This document shows, piece after piece, positions 50,306-59,388 of a DNA stretch of 64,000 bases; within the stretch, counting starts at the first letter, position 1; each line of letters opens with the position of its first letter. Source of the DNA: Cellulomonas xylanilytica (GTDB taxonomy: Bacteria; Actinomycetota; Actinomycetes; Actinomycetales; Cellulomonadaceae). The translations under genes were made by a program, and so were the position numbers. Under the pieces are notes generated by a model. That model was not told the DNA's origin. It did no database searches and saw only the letters and a program-made list of their open reading frames with translations. The stretch covers positions 310,001-374,000 of the forward strand of contig NZ_BJUB01000001.1 in assembly GCF_007989805.1 (NCBI RefSeq). Reading direction: 5' to 3'.

Positions 50306-53239
50306 GTGTCGGGGGCTGAGAGGCACCCGACCGTCCTGCGCTCGCGCACCCGGCGCCCGGCGCCCCGCGGGCTGCCTCGGGACCGGCTGCTGGACCCCGT
50401 GGTGGGTCCGTCCGCGAAGCCGCTGGTCAGCGTCGTGGCCGCCGCCGGGTGCGGCAAGACGACGTTCCTCTCGCACGTCGCGGCGCGGGCGACGGCCCCG
50501 GTCGGGTGGCTCACGCTCGACGGCGCGCTGGGGAGCACCACGGCCGTGCTCGCGCACCTGCAGCTGGCGTGCGCGGACCTCGTCCCGTCGCTGGCCGAGC
50601 GCGCGCCGTGGGAGTCGACCGAGGACGCGCTCGCCACCCTGGAGCAGGTGCTCGACGGCCCCGCGCTGCTGGTCCTCGACGAGCTGCAGTCGATCGACGG
50701 GACGCCGGCCGCCCGCGTCGTCGAGGGGCTGCTCCAGCACCAGCCGGTGCACCTGCGCGTCGCCCTGGGATCGCGCACCGTGACGTCGACCGCCCTGACG
50801 CGTCACCTCGCGGGGACGGCGACCGTGCTGGGCGCCGAGGACCTGCGGTTCCGGACGTGGGAGGTGGAGGAGCTGTTCCGCACGTGTCACGGGACCCGGC
50901 TGCGCGCGGACGAGGTCGCGGACCTGGCACACCGCACCGGCGGCTGGGCGGCCGGGCTCGAGCTCTTCCACCTGGCGACGCACGGACGACCACCGTCGAG
51001 CCGCGCCCGCCTGCTGGGTGCCGGCGGCGGTCAGCTGTCGAGCGACTACCTCGCGCGGCACGTCCTCGACCAGGTGCCGGCACCGCTGCGGGATTTCCTC
51101 GTGCGGACCGCCGTGCTGGCGACGCTCACCGCGGCACGGTGCGACGACCTGCTGGGCAGCACGGACGCCGCCGCCCTGCTCGAGCAGGCGCACCGCCTCG
51201 GCCTGCTGAACGCCGTGGCCGACGCGGAGTCCACCGTCTACTGCTGCCACGAGGTGATGCGGGCCCACCTGCTCGACGTGCTCGTCGGCCGGGACGGCGG
51301 CGCCCGCGCCCGCGAGCTGCACCAGCGGGGTGCGCAGCTCGCGCTGCGGGAGGGTGACTTCGACGCGGCGCTGCGCTCGTCGTGCCGCGCGCACGACTGG
51401 GACGCCGCGCAACGGGTGCTCGCCATCGGCGGGGGCGAGCTGGCGGAGCGGCCGGGCTCGTGGATCGACGAGCTGCCCGCCTCGATCCGGGACACCGACC
51501 CGTGGGTCGCGCTCGCGCTCGCACGCCGGCTCGTCGTGGACGGCGCGCTCGAGGAGGCGCTCGAGGCGTACCGGCTGGCGGGCGCCCGCGTGGAGACGGC
51601 GACGGGGAGGGCGCTGGCCGCGCACGAGCTGCGCATGGTGCAGAGCTGGCTGAACCCGCCGCTGGGCGTCGTCTCCGACTGGGTGGCGCTGACCCGGGAC
51701 GCGTTCGTCGCCCCGCGTCGCCAGCTCGCCGAGCCGCGCCCCGCGGACGCCCCTCGGCGTCTCGCCCGCGCGGTGGCACAGCTGACCGCGGGGGACCTGG
51801 CGGTCGCGGCGCGGGAGTTCTCCGCCGTCTCCGAGCAGCCGACCCTGCCCTCGGCCCTCGAGGCGGTCGCGCTGCTGGGCGAGGCCGTGAGCCTGTCGTT
51901 GTCGTTCCGCCCGGAGGCCGCCGAGAGCCGGGAGCGCGCTGCCGTCGCGGCGAAGATGCTCGGCGCCCCCGCCCTGGAACGGATCGCCGACGGGCTCGAC
52001 CTCGCGTGCCGGCCCGAGACCGCACGGGAGGCCCTGAGCCACCTGCGGGACCGGTGCGCCGCGATCGGCGACCGGTGGGGTGCGGCGCTGCTCGGCCTGT
52101 TCGGGGCCGTGGCCGGGCTGCCCACCGGGATGCTCACCGCCGACGAGCACCGCGCCCTCGCGTCCGAGCTGACCGCGCTCGGGGCGCCCGCGCTGGCCAC
52201 GTGGTGCTCCACGATGGCCGCGGTCGAGGACGCGCGCACGGGGATCAGGGACCGAGGGACGGCAGCCGCCGTGGAGAAGGCCGCCGCCGGCGTCGGCCCG
52301 CTCCCGCACGCGCTGGCGCTGCTGGCCGCGGGGACTGCCCAGGGGCGGGTACGCGCAGCGCGGCTGGCCCGCAGCAGCGGGGCGACCACCTGGACGGCCC
52401 TCGTCCTGCGCGGGCTGCGCGCGACGCCCGGGACCGCGACGGCCGAGGCGCCGCCCGCGCTCGAGGTCCGCTGCATCGGCGGCTTCAGCGTGCTGCGGGA
52501 CGGCATGCCGGTCACGCTCGACGCGCTGCGCCCCCAGCACCAGGCGCTGCTGCGGGCGCTCGCCCTGCACGCGCCGCTGCCCGTGCACCGCGAGCGGCTC
52601 CTGGAGTGGTTCTGGGAGGGACGTGACCCGGAACGGGCGCAGCACAGCCTCCAGGTCGCGATCAGCGCGCTGCGCGGTCTGCTCGACCGACCGACCGCGA
52701 CCCCGGCGACGTCGGTGGTGCGCCGCACCGGTGGCGGCTACGCCCTGCACCTGGGTGCGGCGGACCGGCACGACGTGCGCCGCGTCGAACGGCTCCTCGC
52801 CGCGGGACGGTCCGCGCTCGAGCGCGGGGACGTCGACGGCGGTCGGCGCAGCCTCGCCGCGGGGGTGCGGGAGCTCACGGCGGACGTCCTGCCCGACGAC
52901 GGTCCCGCCGAGTGGGTCACCGGCGAGCGGGACGAGGTGCGCGGGTCCGTCGTGCGGGCGTGCCAGTCGCTCGCCGACCTGTGCTCCGCGGCGGGCGACG
53001 CCCCGGCGGCCATCCAGGTCACCCGCCACGCGCTCGCGCTCGACCGCTACCAGGACGGCCTCTGGGTGCGGCTGGTCGACGCGCTCACGGCGGACGGGCA
53101 GCCGGCCGCGGCTGCCGCGGCGCGCCGGGAGTACGCGCAGGTCCTCGCGGAGCTGGACGTCCCGGTGCCGGTCCTGACGCACGTCCAGCTGCCCGTCAGG
53201 GTGCTCGCCGGACCGCTGCCGGCACGTGCGCGGGTCTGA
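50306..53239 (+). CDS. Large ATPase transcriptional regulator with C-terminal winged helix and BTAD domain
   Basis: A 977-residue regulator. The N-terminal MalT-like ATPase has Walker A VVAAAGCGKTTFL (about 42-54) and Walker B ALLVLDELQSID (about 120-131), then a helical repeat region. Near residue 718 a SARP-type winged helix starts (LEVRCIGGFSVLRDG, then AQHSLQVAISALRGLL), followed by a bacterial transcriptional activator domain of TPR helices (VRRVERLLAAGRSAL through LVDALTADGQPAAA). It is probably the pathway-specific activator of the eCIS genes. An in-frame stop at 50282 makes GTG 50306 the first start, though its ribosome site is poor. The last 44 bp overlap the convergent tail protein gene. 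Confidence 0.88.
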   Translation: MSGAERHPTVLRSRTRRPAPRGLPRDRLLDPVVGPSAKPLVSVVAAAGCGKTTFLSHVAARATAPVGWLTLDGALGSTTAVLAHLQLACADLVPSLAERAPWESTEDALATLEQVLDGPALLVLDELQSIDGTPAARVVEGLLQHQPVHLRVALGSRTVTSTALTRHLAGTATVLGAEDLRFRTWEVEELFRTCHGTRLRADEVADLAHRTGGWAAGLELFHLATHGRPPSSRARLLGAGGGQLSSDYLARHVLDQVPAPLRDFLVRTAVLATLTAARCDDLLGSTDAAALLEQAHRLGLLNAVADAESTVYCCHEVMRAHLLDVLVGRDGGARARELHQRGAQLALREGDFDAALRSSCRAHDWDAAQRVLAIGGGELAERPGSWIDELPASIRDTDPWVALALARRLVVDGALEEALEAYRLAGARVETATGRALAAHELRMVQSWLNPPLGVVSDWVALTRDAFVAPRRQLAEPRPADAPRRLARAVAQLTAGDLAVAAREFSAVSEQPTLPSALEAVALLGEAVSLSLSFRPEAAESRERAAVAAKMLGAPALERIADGLDLACRPETAREALSHLRDRCAAIGDRWGAALLGLFGAVAGLPTGMLTADEHRALASELTALGAPALATWCSTMAAVEDARTGIRDRGTAAAVEKAAAGVGPLPHALALLAAGTAQGRVRAARLARSSGATTWTALVLRGLRATPGTATAEAPPALEVRCIGGFSVLRDGMPVTLDALRPQHQALLRALALHAPLPVHRERLLEWFWEGRDPERAQHSLQVAISALRGLLDRPTATPATSVVRRTGGGYALHLGAADRHDVRRVERLLAAGRSALERGDVDGGRRSLAAGVRELTADVLPDDGPAEWVTGERDEVRGSVVRACQSLADLCSAAGDAPAAIQVTRHALALDRYQDGLWVRLVDALTADGQPAAAAAARREYAQVLAELDVPVPVLTHVQLPVRVLAGPLPARARV

Positions 53240-53744
53240 CGTCGTCCACGACGAACCGCACGAGGTCGAGCACGGCGTCGGGGTCCGGCTCGTCGTCGGC
53301 GATCCGCACGTCGACCTCGAGCAGCGGGGACGACCGGCCCGGGAACGCCCCCTGCGGTCGCTTGCTCCAGGCCACCCCGCCCGAGTCGCGCACGTCCGGG
53401 TCCAGGCCGGTGCACGCGCGGACCGCAGCGGTCACCCCGTCGAGCGTGCCCCGGCCCAGCACGGCCCGGCGCAGGTCACCGAGGTGGGAGCGCAGGTGCT
53501 CCGCGTCCCGGCGCGCCGCGATCGCCGGCGAGAGCCACGACGCGACCCACCGGACGAAGTCGTCGGGGGCGTACCGCGGGTCGAGGTAGGCGTCGAGGTC
53601 GTCCAGGGTGGCCCCCACGGACCCGATGACGTCGTCGAACGCGGCGATCAGCCCCGACGTGAAGTCGCTGCCGAGGAACGCCTCCGGCAGCCCCTCCACC
53701 AGCGACGTCGCCGGCGGCACCAGGCCCCCCGACGCGCCCCTCAC
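53196..53744 (-). CDS. eCIS/phage tail protein I (baseplate)
   Basis: A 182-residue protein with the tail protein I course: LPEAFLGSDFTSGLIAAFDD, YAPDDFVRWVASWLSP, LRSHLGDLRRAVLGRGTLDG and VTAAVRACTGL. P2 gpI-like proteins form part of the baseplate between the J wedge and outer parts. It is the last structural gene of the eCIS run. The GTG at 53744 overlaps the gpJ stop by 4 bp. Its 3' end overlaps the opposite-strand regulator gene by 44 bp, so the two transcripts must be antisense there. Confidence 0.85.
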   Translation of the reverse strand: MRGASGGLVPPATSLVEGLPEAFLGSDFTSGLIAAFDDVIGSVGATLDDLDAYLDPRYAPDDFVRWVASWLSPAIAARRDAEHLRSHLGDLRRAVLGRGTLDGVTAAVRACTGLDPDVRDSGGVAWSKRPQGAFPGRSSPLLEVDVRIADDEPDPDAVLDLVRFVVDDVRPAHVPAAVRRAP

Positions 53745-55708
53745 CCGGCACCGCCCTGGACCACGATGCTGTGCTCGACGCTCAGCACCACGTGCGTGTC
53801 GCCCAGGTCGACCCGGTCCTGCGGGGCCGAGATCGACCGGTCGAGCGGGTTCGCCCGGAACAGGACGACGTCCTCGACGTAGTCCAGCCCGGCGACCCGG
53901 CCCAGCACACCGTGCACCTCACCCGGCTGCACGGGCCGGCCCAGGGGCCACCCGGTCCCGTCGGGGCCCCCGGCGAGCGGGTGGAAGTACCGGTAGAGCG
54001 CCGCGAGCGCGTCCCGCTCCACCTGCGAGGGGTCCGCCTCCGGACGGGCGCGGACCCGGGCGTCGACCCGGATCCCCACGTAGCTGGGGGGCTCGACGCT
54101 CAGCCGGACGCCGACGACGCGCGTCACGTCCAGCGCGCCGAGGACCCGCTCGCGGGCGCCGTCCGGCAGCTGCAGGTCCCGCAGGGAGATGCGGCCGTCC
54201 TGGCCGGGGGCACCCGGGATCGCCAGGATGCGCACCGACCCGGCGTCGGGGCCGTCCGTGACCGGCACGCAGTGCACGCGCGCCAGCTCGGGGGCGGCCT
54301 CGTGCACGACGGCGACGTAGTCCTCGACGGTCACCGCCCGCCCGCGGCCGCGCAGCTCCAGCGGTCCGCGCGTCCGCGCGTTGTCGACGTCCTCCCCGTC
54401 CACCCCACCGGCTGCGGCGCGGCGGTTGTAGACGGCGGCGACGTAGGGGATCGACGAGCGCAGCACCGAGACGGTGCGGGCGGCGACGTTCCCGCGGGCA
54501 CCCCCACCCGTGCGGTAGCCACGCACCCGCAGCGCGGCCCCGCGTGCGGGGATCGCCCCGAACCGCCGCTCCGAGCCGTCCTCGAGCCGCACGGACGGCC
54601 CGAACCGGATCTCGCCGGTGGTCGGGTCGACCACGACGTGCCGGTCCGTCGGTGCGCTCGCCCCGAAGTCCTCGACCGCGGTCCACTCCTCCCAGGTCGG
54701 GGGTCCGATGCCGTCCTCCGGCGGGACGCCGACCTCGAGCACCAGAGGGTCCTCGCGGTCCACGACGACCGGCGCGTAGGCGAGGTGCAGGACCTGTCCC
54801 GCGGTGCCGTCGGAGATGCCCAGGGCCTCGTCGTGGACCTGCTCGGCGTTGGTCGCCTCGACGTCGCCACCGATCGTGGCGGCCGTCACGGAGACCAGCA
54901 GCGGCGACGAGCGGTACTGCCGGGGGGCCTTCACCACGCGGCACCGGATCCACGCGGCCTCGACACCGGCGACCACCGACTCGTCGTGCCCGTCGGGGAC
55001 GTGCAGCTCGATCGCCCCCGAGACGTTCAGGCCGAGCGTGTCGTCGCGCTCGACCTCGCACGGCTCCCACCCCGACGGCGTCCACGCCTCCCAGACGAGC
55101 GGCGGCCGGCGCGGGTCGATGCCGTAGCCGCCGAGCGAGCAGACCGCCTGGACCAGCAGCAGCGACGACCGCGCCGGCTGGTCCAGCCCCAGGTACAGCG
55201 CGTCGTCGACCACGGGCGTCGGGCTGAACGCGGGGAACCCGTCGCCGAGCCCGAGCACACCGGTGCGGTCCGCGCTGTCCCCGTCGGCACTGATCGTCAG
55301 GACGGTCCGCGACGCCGCCGGGGGGATGTCCAGCCCGTGCAGCGTGCTGAACCCGAGCGACTCCTGCGAGACGGACCGGCGCGTGGACACCACCGTCCCC
55401 GCGGGGATGTGCACGACGTCGTCGTGGTGCGAGGACAGCCGGAACGAGATCTCCGTGCGGGCCGCGTGCGGCGGGAACAGGCGCACGCCGACGAGCTCGA
55501 GGAACTTCACGTACAGGCGGTCGGGGACCCGGTTCACCCGGTACAGCAGGATGTCCGTCATCCACGCGAAGGTCTCGATGAGCGTGATGCCCGGGTCGGA
55601 GACGTTGTGGTTGGTCCACTCCGGGCACCGCAGCTGCAGGTTCCTCTTCGCCTCGTCGACGAGCTCCTGGAACGTGCGGTCGTCCAGGCGGGGCGTGGGC
55701 AGCGTCAT
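53741..55708 (-). CDS. Baseplate J/gp47-like protein of the contractile injection system
   Basis: A 655-residue baseplate wedge protein. The N-terminus (DDRTFQELVDEAKRNLQLRC, EWTNHNVSDPGITLIETFAW) and WMTDILLYRVNRVPDRLYVK are typical of eCIS Afp11-like wedges. The C-terminal half carries the gpJ core (RAVTVEDYVAVVHEAAPELARV) and VGIRVDARVRA. It builds the hexagonal baseplate that triggers sheath contraction. ATG 55708 overlaps the gp25 stop by 4 bp. Confidence 0.92.
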   Translation of the reverse strand: MTLPTPRLDDRTFQELVDEAKRNLQLRCPEWTNHNVSDPGITLIETFAWMTDILLYRVNRVPDRLYVKFLELVGVRLFPPHAARTEISFRLSSHHDDVVHIPAGTVVSTRRSVSQESLGFSTLHGLDIPPAASRTVLTISADGDSADRTGVLGLGDGFPAFSPTPVVDDALYLGLDQPARSSLLLVQAVCSLGGYGIDPRRPPLVWEAWTPSGWEPCEVERDDTLGLNVSGAIELHVPDGHDESVVAGVEAAWIRCRVVKAPRQYRSSPLLVSVTAATIGGDVEATNAEQVHDEALGISDGTAGQVLHLAYAPVVVDREDPLVLEVGVPPEDGIGPPTWEEWTAVEDFGASAPTDRHVVVDPTTGEIRFGPSVRLEDGSERRFGAIPARGAALRVRGYRTGGGARGNVAARTVSVLRSSIPYVAAVYNRRAAAGGVDGEDVDNARTRGPLELRGRGRAVTVEDYVAVVHEAAPELARVHCVPVTDGPDAGSVRILAIPGAPGQDGRISLRDLQLPDGARERVLGALDVTRVVGVRLSVEPPSYVGIRVDARVRARPEADPSQVERDALAALYRYFHPLAGGPDGTGWPLGRPVQPGEVHGVLGRVAGLDYVEDVVLFRANPLDRSISAPQDRVDLGDTHVVLSVEHSIVVQGGAG

Positions 55709-56124
55709 GCGCGCACCTCGGACCGGTCGGCGGGGATCACGTAGAACGGGAAGACGAGGTTGCGGCGGTCGTTGGTGGACCGCACGGTGTAGCCGATGTC
55801 GATCCAGAGCGTCGACGGGTCCTCGGCGTCCGTCGTGATGTCGACCTGCTCGACGGTCACGCGCGGCTCCCACCGGGCCAGCGCGCTCTGCACCTCGGCG
55901 GCGATCAGGCCCGCGGTCGTGGCGTCGCCCGACGCGAACACGAACTGACGCAGCCGCGCGCCGAACTCCGGCCGCATGGGGCGTTCGCCGGGGTTCGTGG
56001 CGAGCACCAGGTACATCGCCTGCTCGAGCTCGGTGGTGCCGCGCACGAGAGCCACCGCACCGGTCTGGTCGGTGGTCAGCGGCCAGTGCCAGCCGGCACC
56101 GACGAAGCTGTTCGCGTCGCTCAT
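55705..56124 (-). CDS. Baseplate wedge protein gp25/GPW family
   Basis: A 139-residue gp25-like wedge: GWHWPLTTDQTGAVALVRG, LVLATNPGERPMRPEFGARL (the EPR-like core motif) and QSALARWEPRVTVEQVDI. It links baseplate and sheath. It overlaps gpJ by 4 bp and lies 13 bp after the PAAR gene. Confidence 0.93.
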   Translation of the reverse strand: MSDANSFVGAGWHWPLTTDQTGAVALVRGTTELEQAMYLVLATNPGERPMRPEFGARLRQFVFASGDATTAGLIAAEVQSALARWEPRVTVEQVDITTDAEDPSTLWIDIGYTVRSTNDRRNLVFPFYVIPADRSEVRA

Positions 56125-56137
56125 CGCTCGTCCTCCC

Positions 56138-56530
56138 TCATGACCCGACCAGGACGGTCGCCCCGGTGCCGACGACCGCCGCCGTGGGAGCGATGCAGGC
56201 CGTGACGGTGCACCCCGTGTACGCGGCGGCCTTCCCGTCGAACTGCACGGTGCTGCTGCCGACCACGACCTTGGCCTCCTGCGTGGTGGGCACGAGCTTC
56301 GGGTCGCTCGGGTGCAGGCCGACGTGCGGCGGCACGTTGTAGCCGCTGCTGTCCTTGACCGCGGCCGGCTTGCCCCCGATGAGGACGGTCGTGGACAGGC
56401 CCATGGTCAGCGGCGCGGAGACCGGCAACGGTGCGGGCGCGGGCATCGGGGCGCCCACGGGGGACGGGACCAGGTGCCCGACGCACATCCCCATCACCTT
56501 GTCGCCCATGACGACTGCTGGTGCACCCAC
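56138..56530 (-). CDS. PAAR-domain spike tip protein
   Basis: A 130-residue protein with PAAR-like repeats (APAVVMGDKVMG, TTVLIGGKPAAVKDS, TVQFDGKAAAYTG, GTGATVLVGS) and a Pro-rich loop (PSPVGAPMPAPAPLP). It should form the sharp metal-bound tip of the VgrG-like spike. No toxin extension is fused to it. GTG 56530 is the only fitting start. Confidence 0.88.
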   Translation of the reverse strand: MGAPAVVMGDKVMGMCVGHLVPSPVGAPMPAPAPLPVSAPLTMGLSTTVLIGGKPAAVKDSSGYNVPPHVGLHPSDPKLVPTTQEAKVVVGSSTVQFDGKAAAYTGCTVTACIAPTAAVVGTGATVLVGS

Positions 56531-56548
56531 GACTGCCCCTCCTTCGGC

Positions 56549-58267
56549 CTAGTTGAGCTTGATCGTCGAACCCTTGATGGTGACCGTGCTGCTGCTCTCG
56601 AGCGTCAGGCCCGACGAGCCCTTGATCGTCGCGGAGCCCTGCGCCTCGACCTTGAGGTCGCCCTGCGTGGTGACCTCGGCGTTGCCCTTCGCGTCGACCT
56701 TCACGTCGCCCTCGGTGGTGATGACGATCGAGCCGTCCGAGGTGGCCAGGACGACGCTCGCCTTGTCGTCCCCCGTGCGCAGCTCCAGGGTCTCGGCACC
56801 CGCCTTGTCGGACATGAGCAGCTCGTGGCCGCTGCGGCTGCGCCACACCCGGGTGGCGACCGACCCGTCGGACCCCACGGCGTCGTCCTTGGGCGGGGCG
56901 TCGACCCCGTTGTAGAGACCACCGAGCACATAGGGACGCCGGCTGTCGCCGTGCTCGAAGCCGACGAGCACCTCGTCGTCGACCTCGGGCAGCAGCTGCA
57001 GCCCGCGGTCCGCGCCCGCGCCGAGCTGCAACACCCGGACCCAGTCCGTCTCGTAGTCCTCGTCCAGCCACGGGAACCGCACCTTGACGCGGCACCGGCT
57101 CTCCGGGTCGGCCGCGTTGGTCACCAGGGCGACGACCAGCCCGCCCGGGCCGGCGCGGTGCCGGCCCGCACCGCGCACGAGCCCGAGCACCGAGCGGTCG
57201 TGCGAGCCGCTCGCCGTGAAGTGGGTGCGGTAGCTGCGGTCGTCCCAGACGTGCTTGGCCCGGGTCAGCGTGACCTTGCCGTCGAACCTGCCCCCCGTCT
57301 GGCCGAGGCTCACCGCGGCGCCCGCGACCAGGTGCGGGTCACCGTCGGCGACCCCCTCGGCGAAGACCTGCGTGCTGCCCAGGTGCTCGGCACGCGCGGC
57401 GGCCACCGCGTCGCACTCCGCCTGCTGGCCGAGGGGCAGGTCCACGGTGACCCCCCGCGGGCTGCCGAACAGCCCCGCGACCGACGCGGGGGTGTCCCGC
57501 AGGCTCGCGGTCCCGGTGCGCGCGTCCGTGGTGGCGACGAGCGCCTGCTTGGTCGACGTGTCCCAGCCGCGGACCTCCACCTGGGAGACCTGCTGGGCGG
57601 CCGTGACGCGGACGGTCAGGCGCTGCAGGTTCTTGCCGGGCACCAGCTGCAGCCGGTCGGCGGAGTCGTAGGCGCCGGGAGCGGGGGCCTCCGAGGCCGG
57701 CGTAGGCGGCCGGAAGTGCAGCGTCGAGCCGGACACCACGACGACGCAGCCGACCTCCCGGCCGCGGCGCTCGAGGAACTCGATGTGGGTCTCGTTCACC
57801 TGCGAGACGTGCTCGTGCAGCACGGAGGTCGTCGCGACCTCGCCCGCGGTCAGCCCGACGTCGCGGGCGATCTGCTGGGCGATGTCGCCGTCGGTCATGT
57901 TCTGGAAGCTGGTGGTGTGCAGCCCGTTGTACAGGCCGTAGGACCGGTCGTAGGCCGTCACCGTCGTGTAGCCGCCGCGGTCGTCGTAGTCGAACCCGAT
58001 GGCGTAGACGACGCCGTCGAAGAGCGTGTCGCCCGAGTTCTCGCCCACGCGGCCGGCCGTGATCGTCAGCGTGGCGGCCAGGTCCAGGGCGCTGTCCGCC
58101 AGCAGCTGCCGCGCGGGGTCGTCGATCACGAGCCGGCACGAGTCGGGGCCGTCCGCGTCGGTGTCGACCACCGTCGAGCGCAGCGCGGCCGCGATCCGCT
58201 CGGACAGCTCGGCGCCGCCCACCTTGACCACCGGCCGCGCGCCGACGCTCGTGGCGGCCGGGCTCAT
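56549..58267 (-). CDS. VgrG/gp27-gp5-like spike protein of the eCIS
   Basis: A 572-residue hub and spike protein. The N-terminal gp27/late-control D domain (KVGGAELSERIAAALRST, then SYGLYNGLHTTSFQNMTDGD) is followed by a gp5-type OB fold (SRCRVKVRFPWLDEDYETDW, QLLPEVDDEVLVGFEHGD, RRPYVLGGLYNG). A C-terminal triple beta-helix of short repeats (DVKVDAKGNAEVTTQGDLKV) ends the chain without an effector domain. ATG 58267 overlaps the LysM gene stop by 4 bp. Confidence 0.93.
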   Translation of the reverse strand: MSPAATSVGARPVVKVGGAELSERIAAALRSTVVDTDADGPDSCRLVIDDPARQLLADSALDLAATLTITAGRVGENSGDTLFDGVVYAIGFDYDDRGGYTTVTAYDRSYGLYNGLHTTSFQNMTDGDIAQQIARDVGLTAGEVATTSVLHEHVSQVNETHIEFLERRGREVGCVVVVSGSTLHFRPPTPASEAPAPGAYDSADRLQLVPGKNLQRLTVRVTAAQQVSQVEVRGWDTSTKQALVATTDARTGTASLRDTPASVAGLFGSPRGVTVDLPLGQQAECDAVAAARAEHLGSTQVFAEGVADGDPHLVAGAAVSLGQTGGRFDGKVTLTRAKHVWDDRSYRTHFTASGSHDRSVLGLVRGAGRHRAGPGGLVVALVTNAADPESRCRVKVRFPWLDEDYETDWVRVLQLGAGADRGLQLLPEVDDEVLVGFEHGDSRRPYVLGGLYNGVDAPPKDDAVGSDGSVATRVWRSRSGHELLMSDKAGAETLELRTGDDKASVVLATSDGSIVITTEGDVKVDAKGNAEVTTQGDLKVEAQGSATIKGSSGLTLESSSTVTIKGSTIKLN

Positions 58268-58944
58268 CGTGCACCCGCCGCGAGCTCGGAGACGTCCGGC
58301 AGCAGCAGCTCGCGGCCGGGCCGCAACCGGGTCGGGTCGTCGATGCCGTTGAGCTCCGCGATCGCCCGCCACGCCCCCGCGTCGCCGAACGTGCTGTGCG
58401 CGACCGAGTGCAGGCTCTCCTCGCGGCGCAGGACGTGCCGGCGGCGCGACGACTCGGACCCCGACGTCGGGTTGGTGCCCTTGGGCTCCTCGGCCGCCGA
58501 CTTCAGCGTCAGGTCGATGGTGGCGCGCAGCGGCAGGCCGTTGCGGTCGAACATCTCGCAGGTGACCTTGAGGTTCTCCAGGTAGCCGACGAGGGTCGTC
58601 TCCTTGTTGATCGACAGGACCCCCCACGTGAAGATCAGCTTGGGCGGCCCGCTGCCCGGCTGGGACACGTCGGCGACCGTCGTCCACGAGACCAGCTGGT
58701 CGATCTCCGGCTGGATCCCGGTGGTGCCGCCCTTGCCCACCTTGTCGAGGAACACCTGCAGCGTCATCGACGTCGGACCTGCGCCGGTGAACTGCACGGG
58801 AGGGTCGTTCGCCTGCGTCGGGCTGCGGTTGTACTGGACGGCCCGCGTGAAGCTGATCGTCGTCGGGTTGAAGTGGAAGACGAGCTTCTTGCTGGTGTCG
58901 TCCTTCTCGGCGAGCACCGCCAGGGCCCGCTCGGCGCCGGTCAC
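58264..58944 (-). CDS. LysM-domain baseplate hub protein (gp53-like) of the eCIS
   Basis: A 226-residue protein. The N-terminal part (LVFHFNPTTISFTRAVQYNR) is of the kind that joins tube and spike in eCIS. The C-terminal 55 residues are a LysM (HVLRREESLHSVAHSTFGDA, ELNGIDDPTRLRPGRELLLP). LysM often binds peptidoglycan, but in this family it also serves baseplate assembly. GTG 58944 is preferred because it overlaps the tube stop (GTGA) and has GGAAGGAG upstream; an in-frame ATG is four codons earlier. Confidence 0.9.
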   Translation of the reverse strand: MTGAERALAVLAEKDDTSKKLVFHFNPTTISFTRAVQYNRSPTQANDPPVQFTGAGPTSMTLQVFLDKVGKGGTTGIQPEIDQLVSWTTVADVSQPGSGPPKLIFTWGVLSINKETTLVGYLENLKVTCEMFDRNGLPLRATIDLTLKSAAEEPKGTNPTSGSESSRRRHVLRREESLHSVAHSTFGDAGAWRAIAELNGIDDPTRLRPGRELLLPDVSELAAGAR

Positions 58945-59375
58945 GACTCCTTCCATCCGTCGTGGGCGAACTCGAACACCTCGGTCGCCACCTTGCCGCC
59001 CTCGGCCGCGAAGCTCGGACCCTTGTAGCTGACCGGCCAGACGCCCTCGAACTCCCACGTGATGACCGTCGCGCGGTTGTCGTTCATCGCCATGATCGCC
59101 GCGGTGTGCGCCTTGGTCGCCTGGCCCTTGGCGACCTCCCGGAACCACTCGCCGAGCGCGCGCGTCCGCATCTCCACGGGGCGGGTCAGCTTGATCGTGC
59201 CGTACGACAGGCGGCCGGGCAGACGGTGCACGAACCCGTTCTCGCCGCCCTCGGCGTACGTCTTGACCTCGTACTGGGCGCTCAGACCGTCGATCGCCGT
59301 GAACGAGCCGATGTCGTGCCCGTCGATCGTCACGTCGAACCGCATGGTGTTGACGGGGTTGGTGTCGTTGGCCAT
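58941..59375 (-). CDS. Tail tube protein (second tube paralogue)
   Basis: A 144-residue T4 gp19-like inner tube subunit: NTMRFDVTIDGHDIGSFTAI (start) and LTRPVEMRTRALGEWFREV (middle) fit the eCIS tube initiator or Afp5/Afp1-like class. It differs from the 146-residue tube protein at 62626. Having two or three tube paralogues, one as main tube and another at the spike end, is usual in eCIS. GGAGG precedes the ATG. Confidence 0.9.
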   Translation of the reverse strand: MANDTNPVNTMRFDVTIDGHDIGSFTAIDGLSAQYEVKTYAEGGENGFVHRLPGRLSYGTIKLTRPVEMRTRALGEWFREVAKGQATKAHTAAIMAMNDNRATVITWEFEGVWPVSYKGPSFAAEGGKVATEVFEFAHDGWKES

Positions 59376-59388
59376 CGCAGTCACCTCC

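Noticed and set aside
50281..50319. A 12-codon frame (VTTSSQVCCVGG) before the regulator
   Set aside because: It is short, has no conserved feature, and is not Cys-rich enough to suggest attenuation; likely chance.
49265..53182. A 1305-residue minus-strand frame opposite the BTAD regulator
   Set aside because: Residues upstream of about 50200 mirror the regulator's codons and have no domain character.
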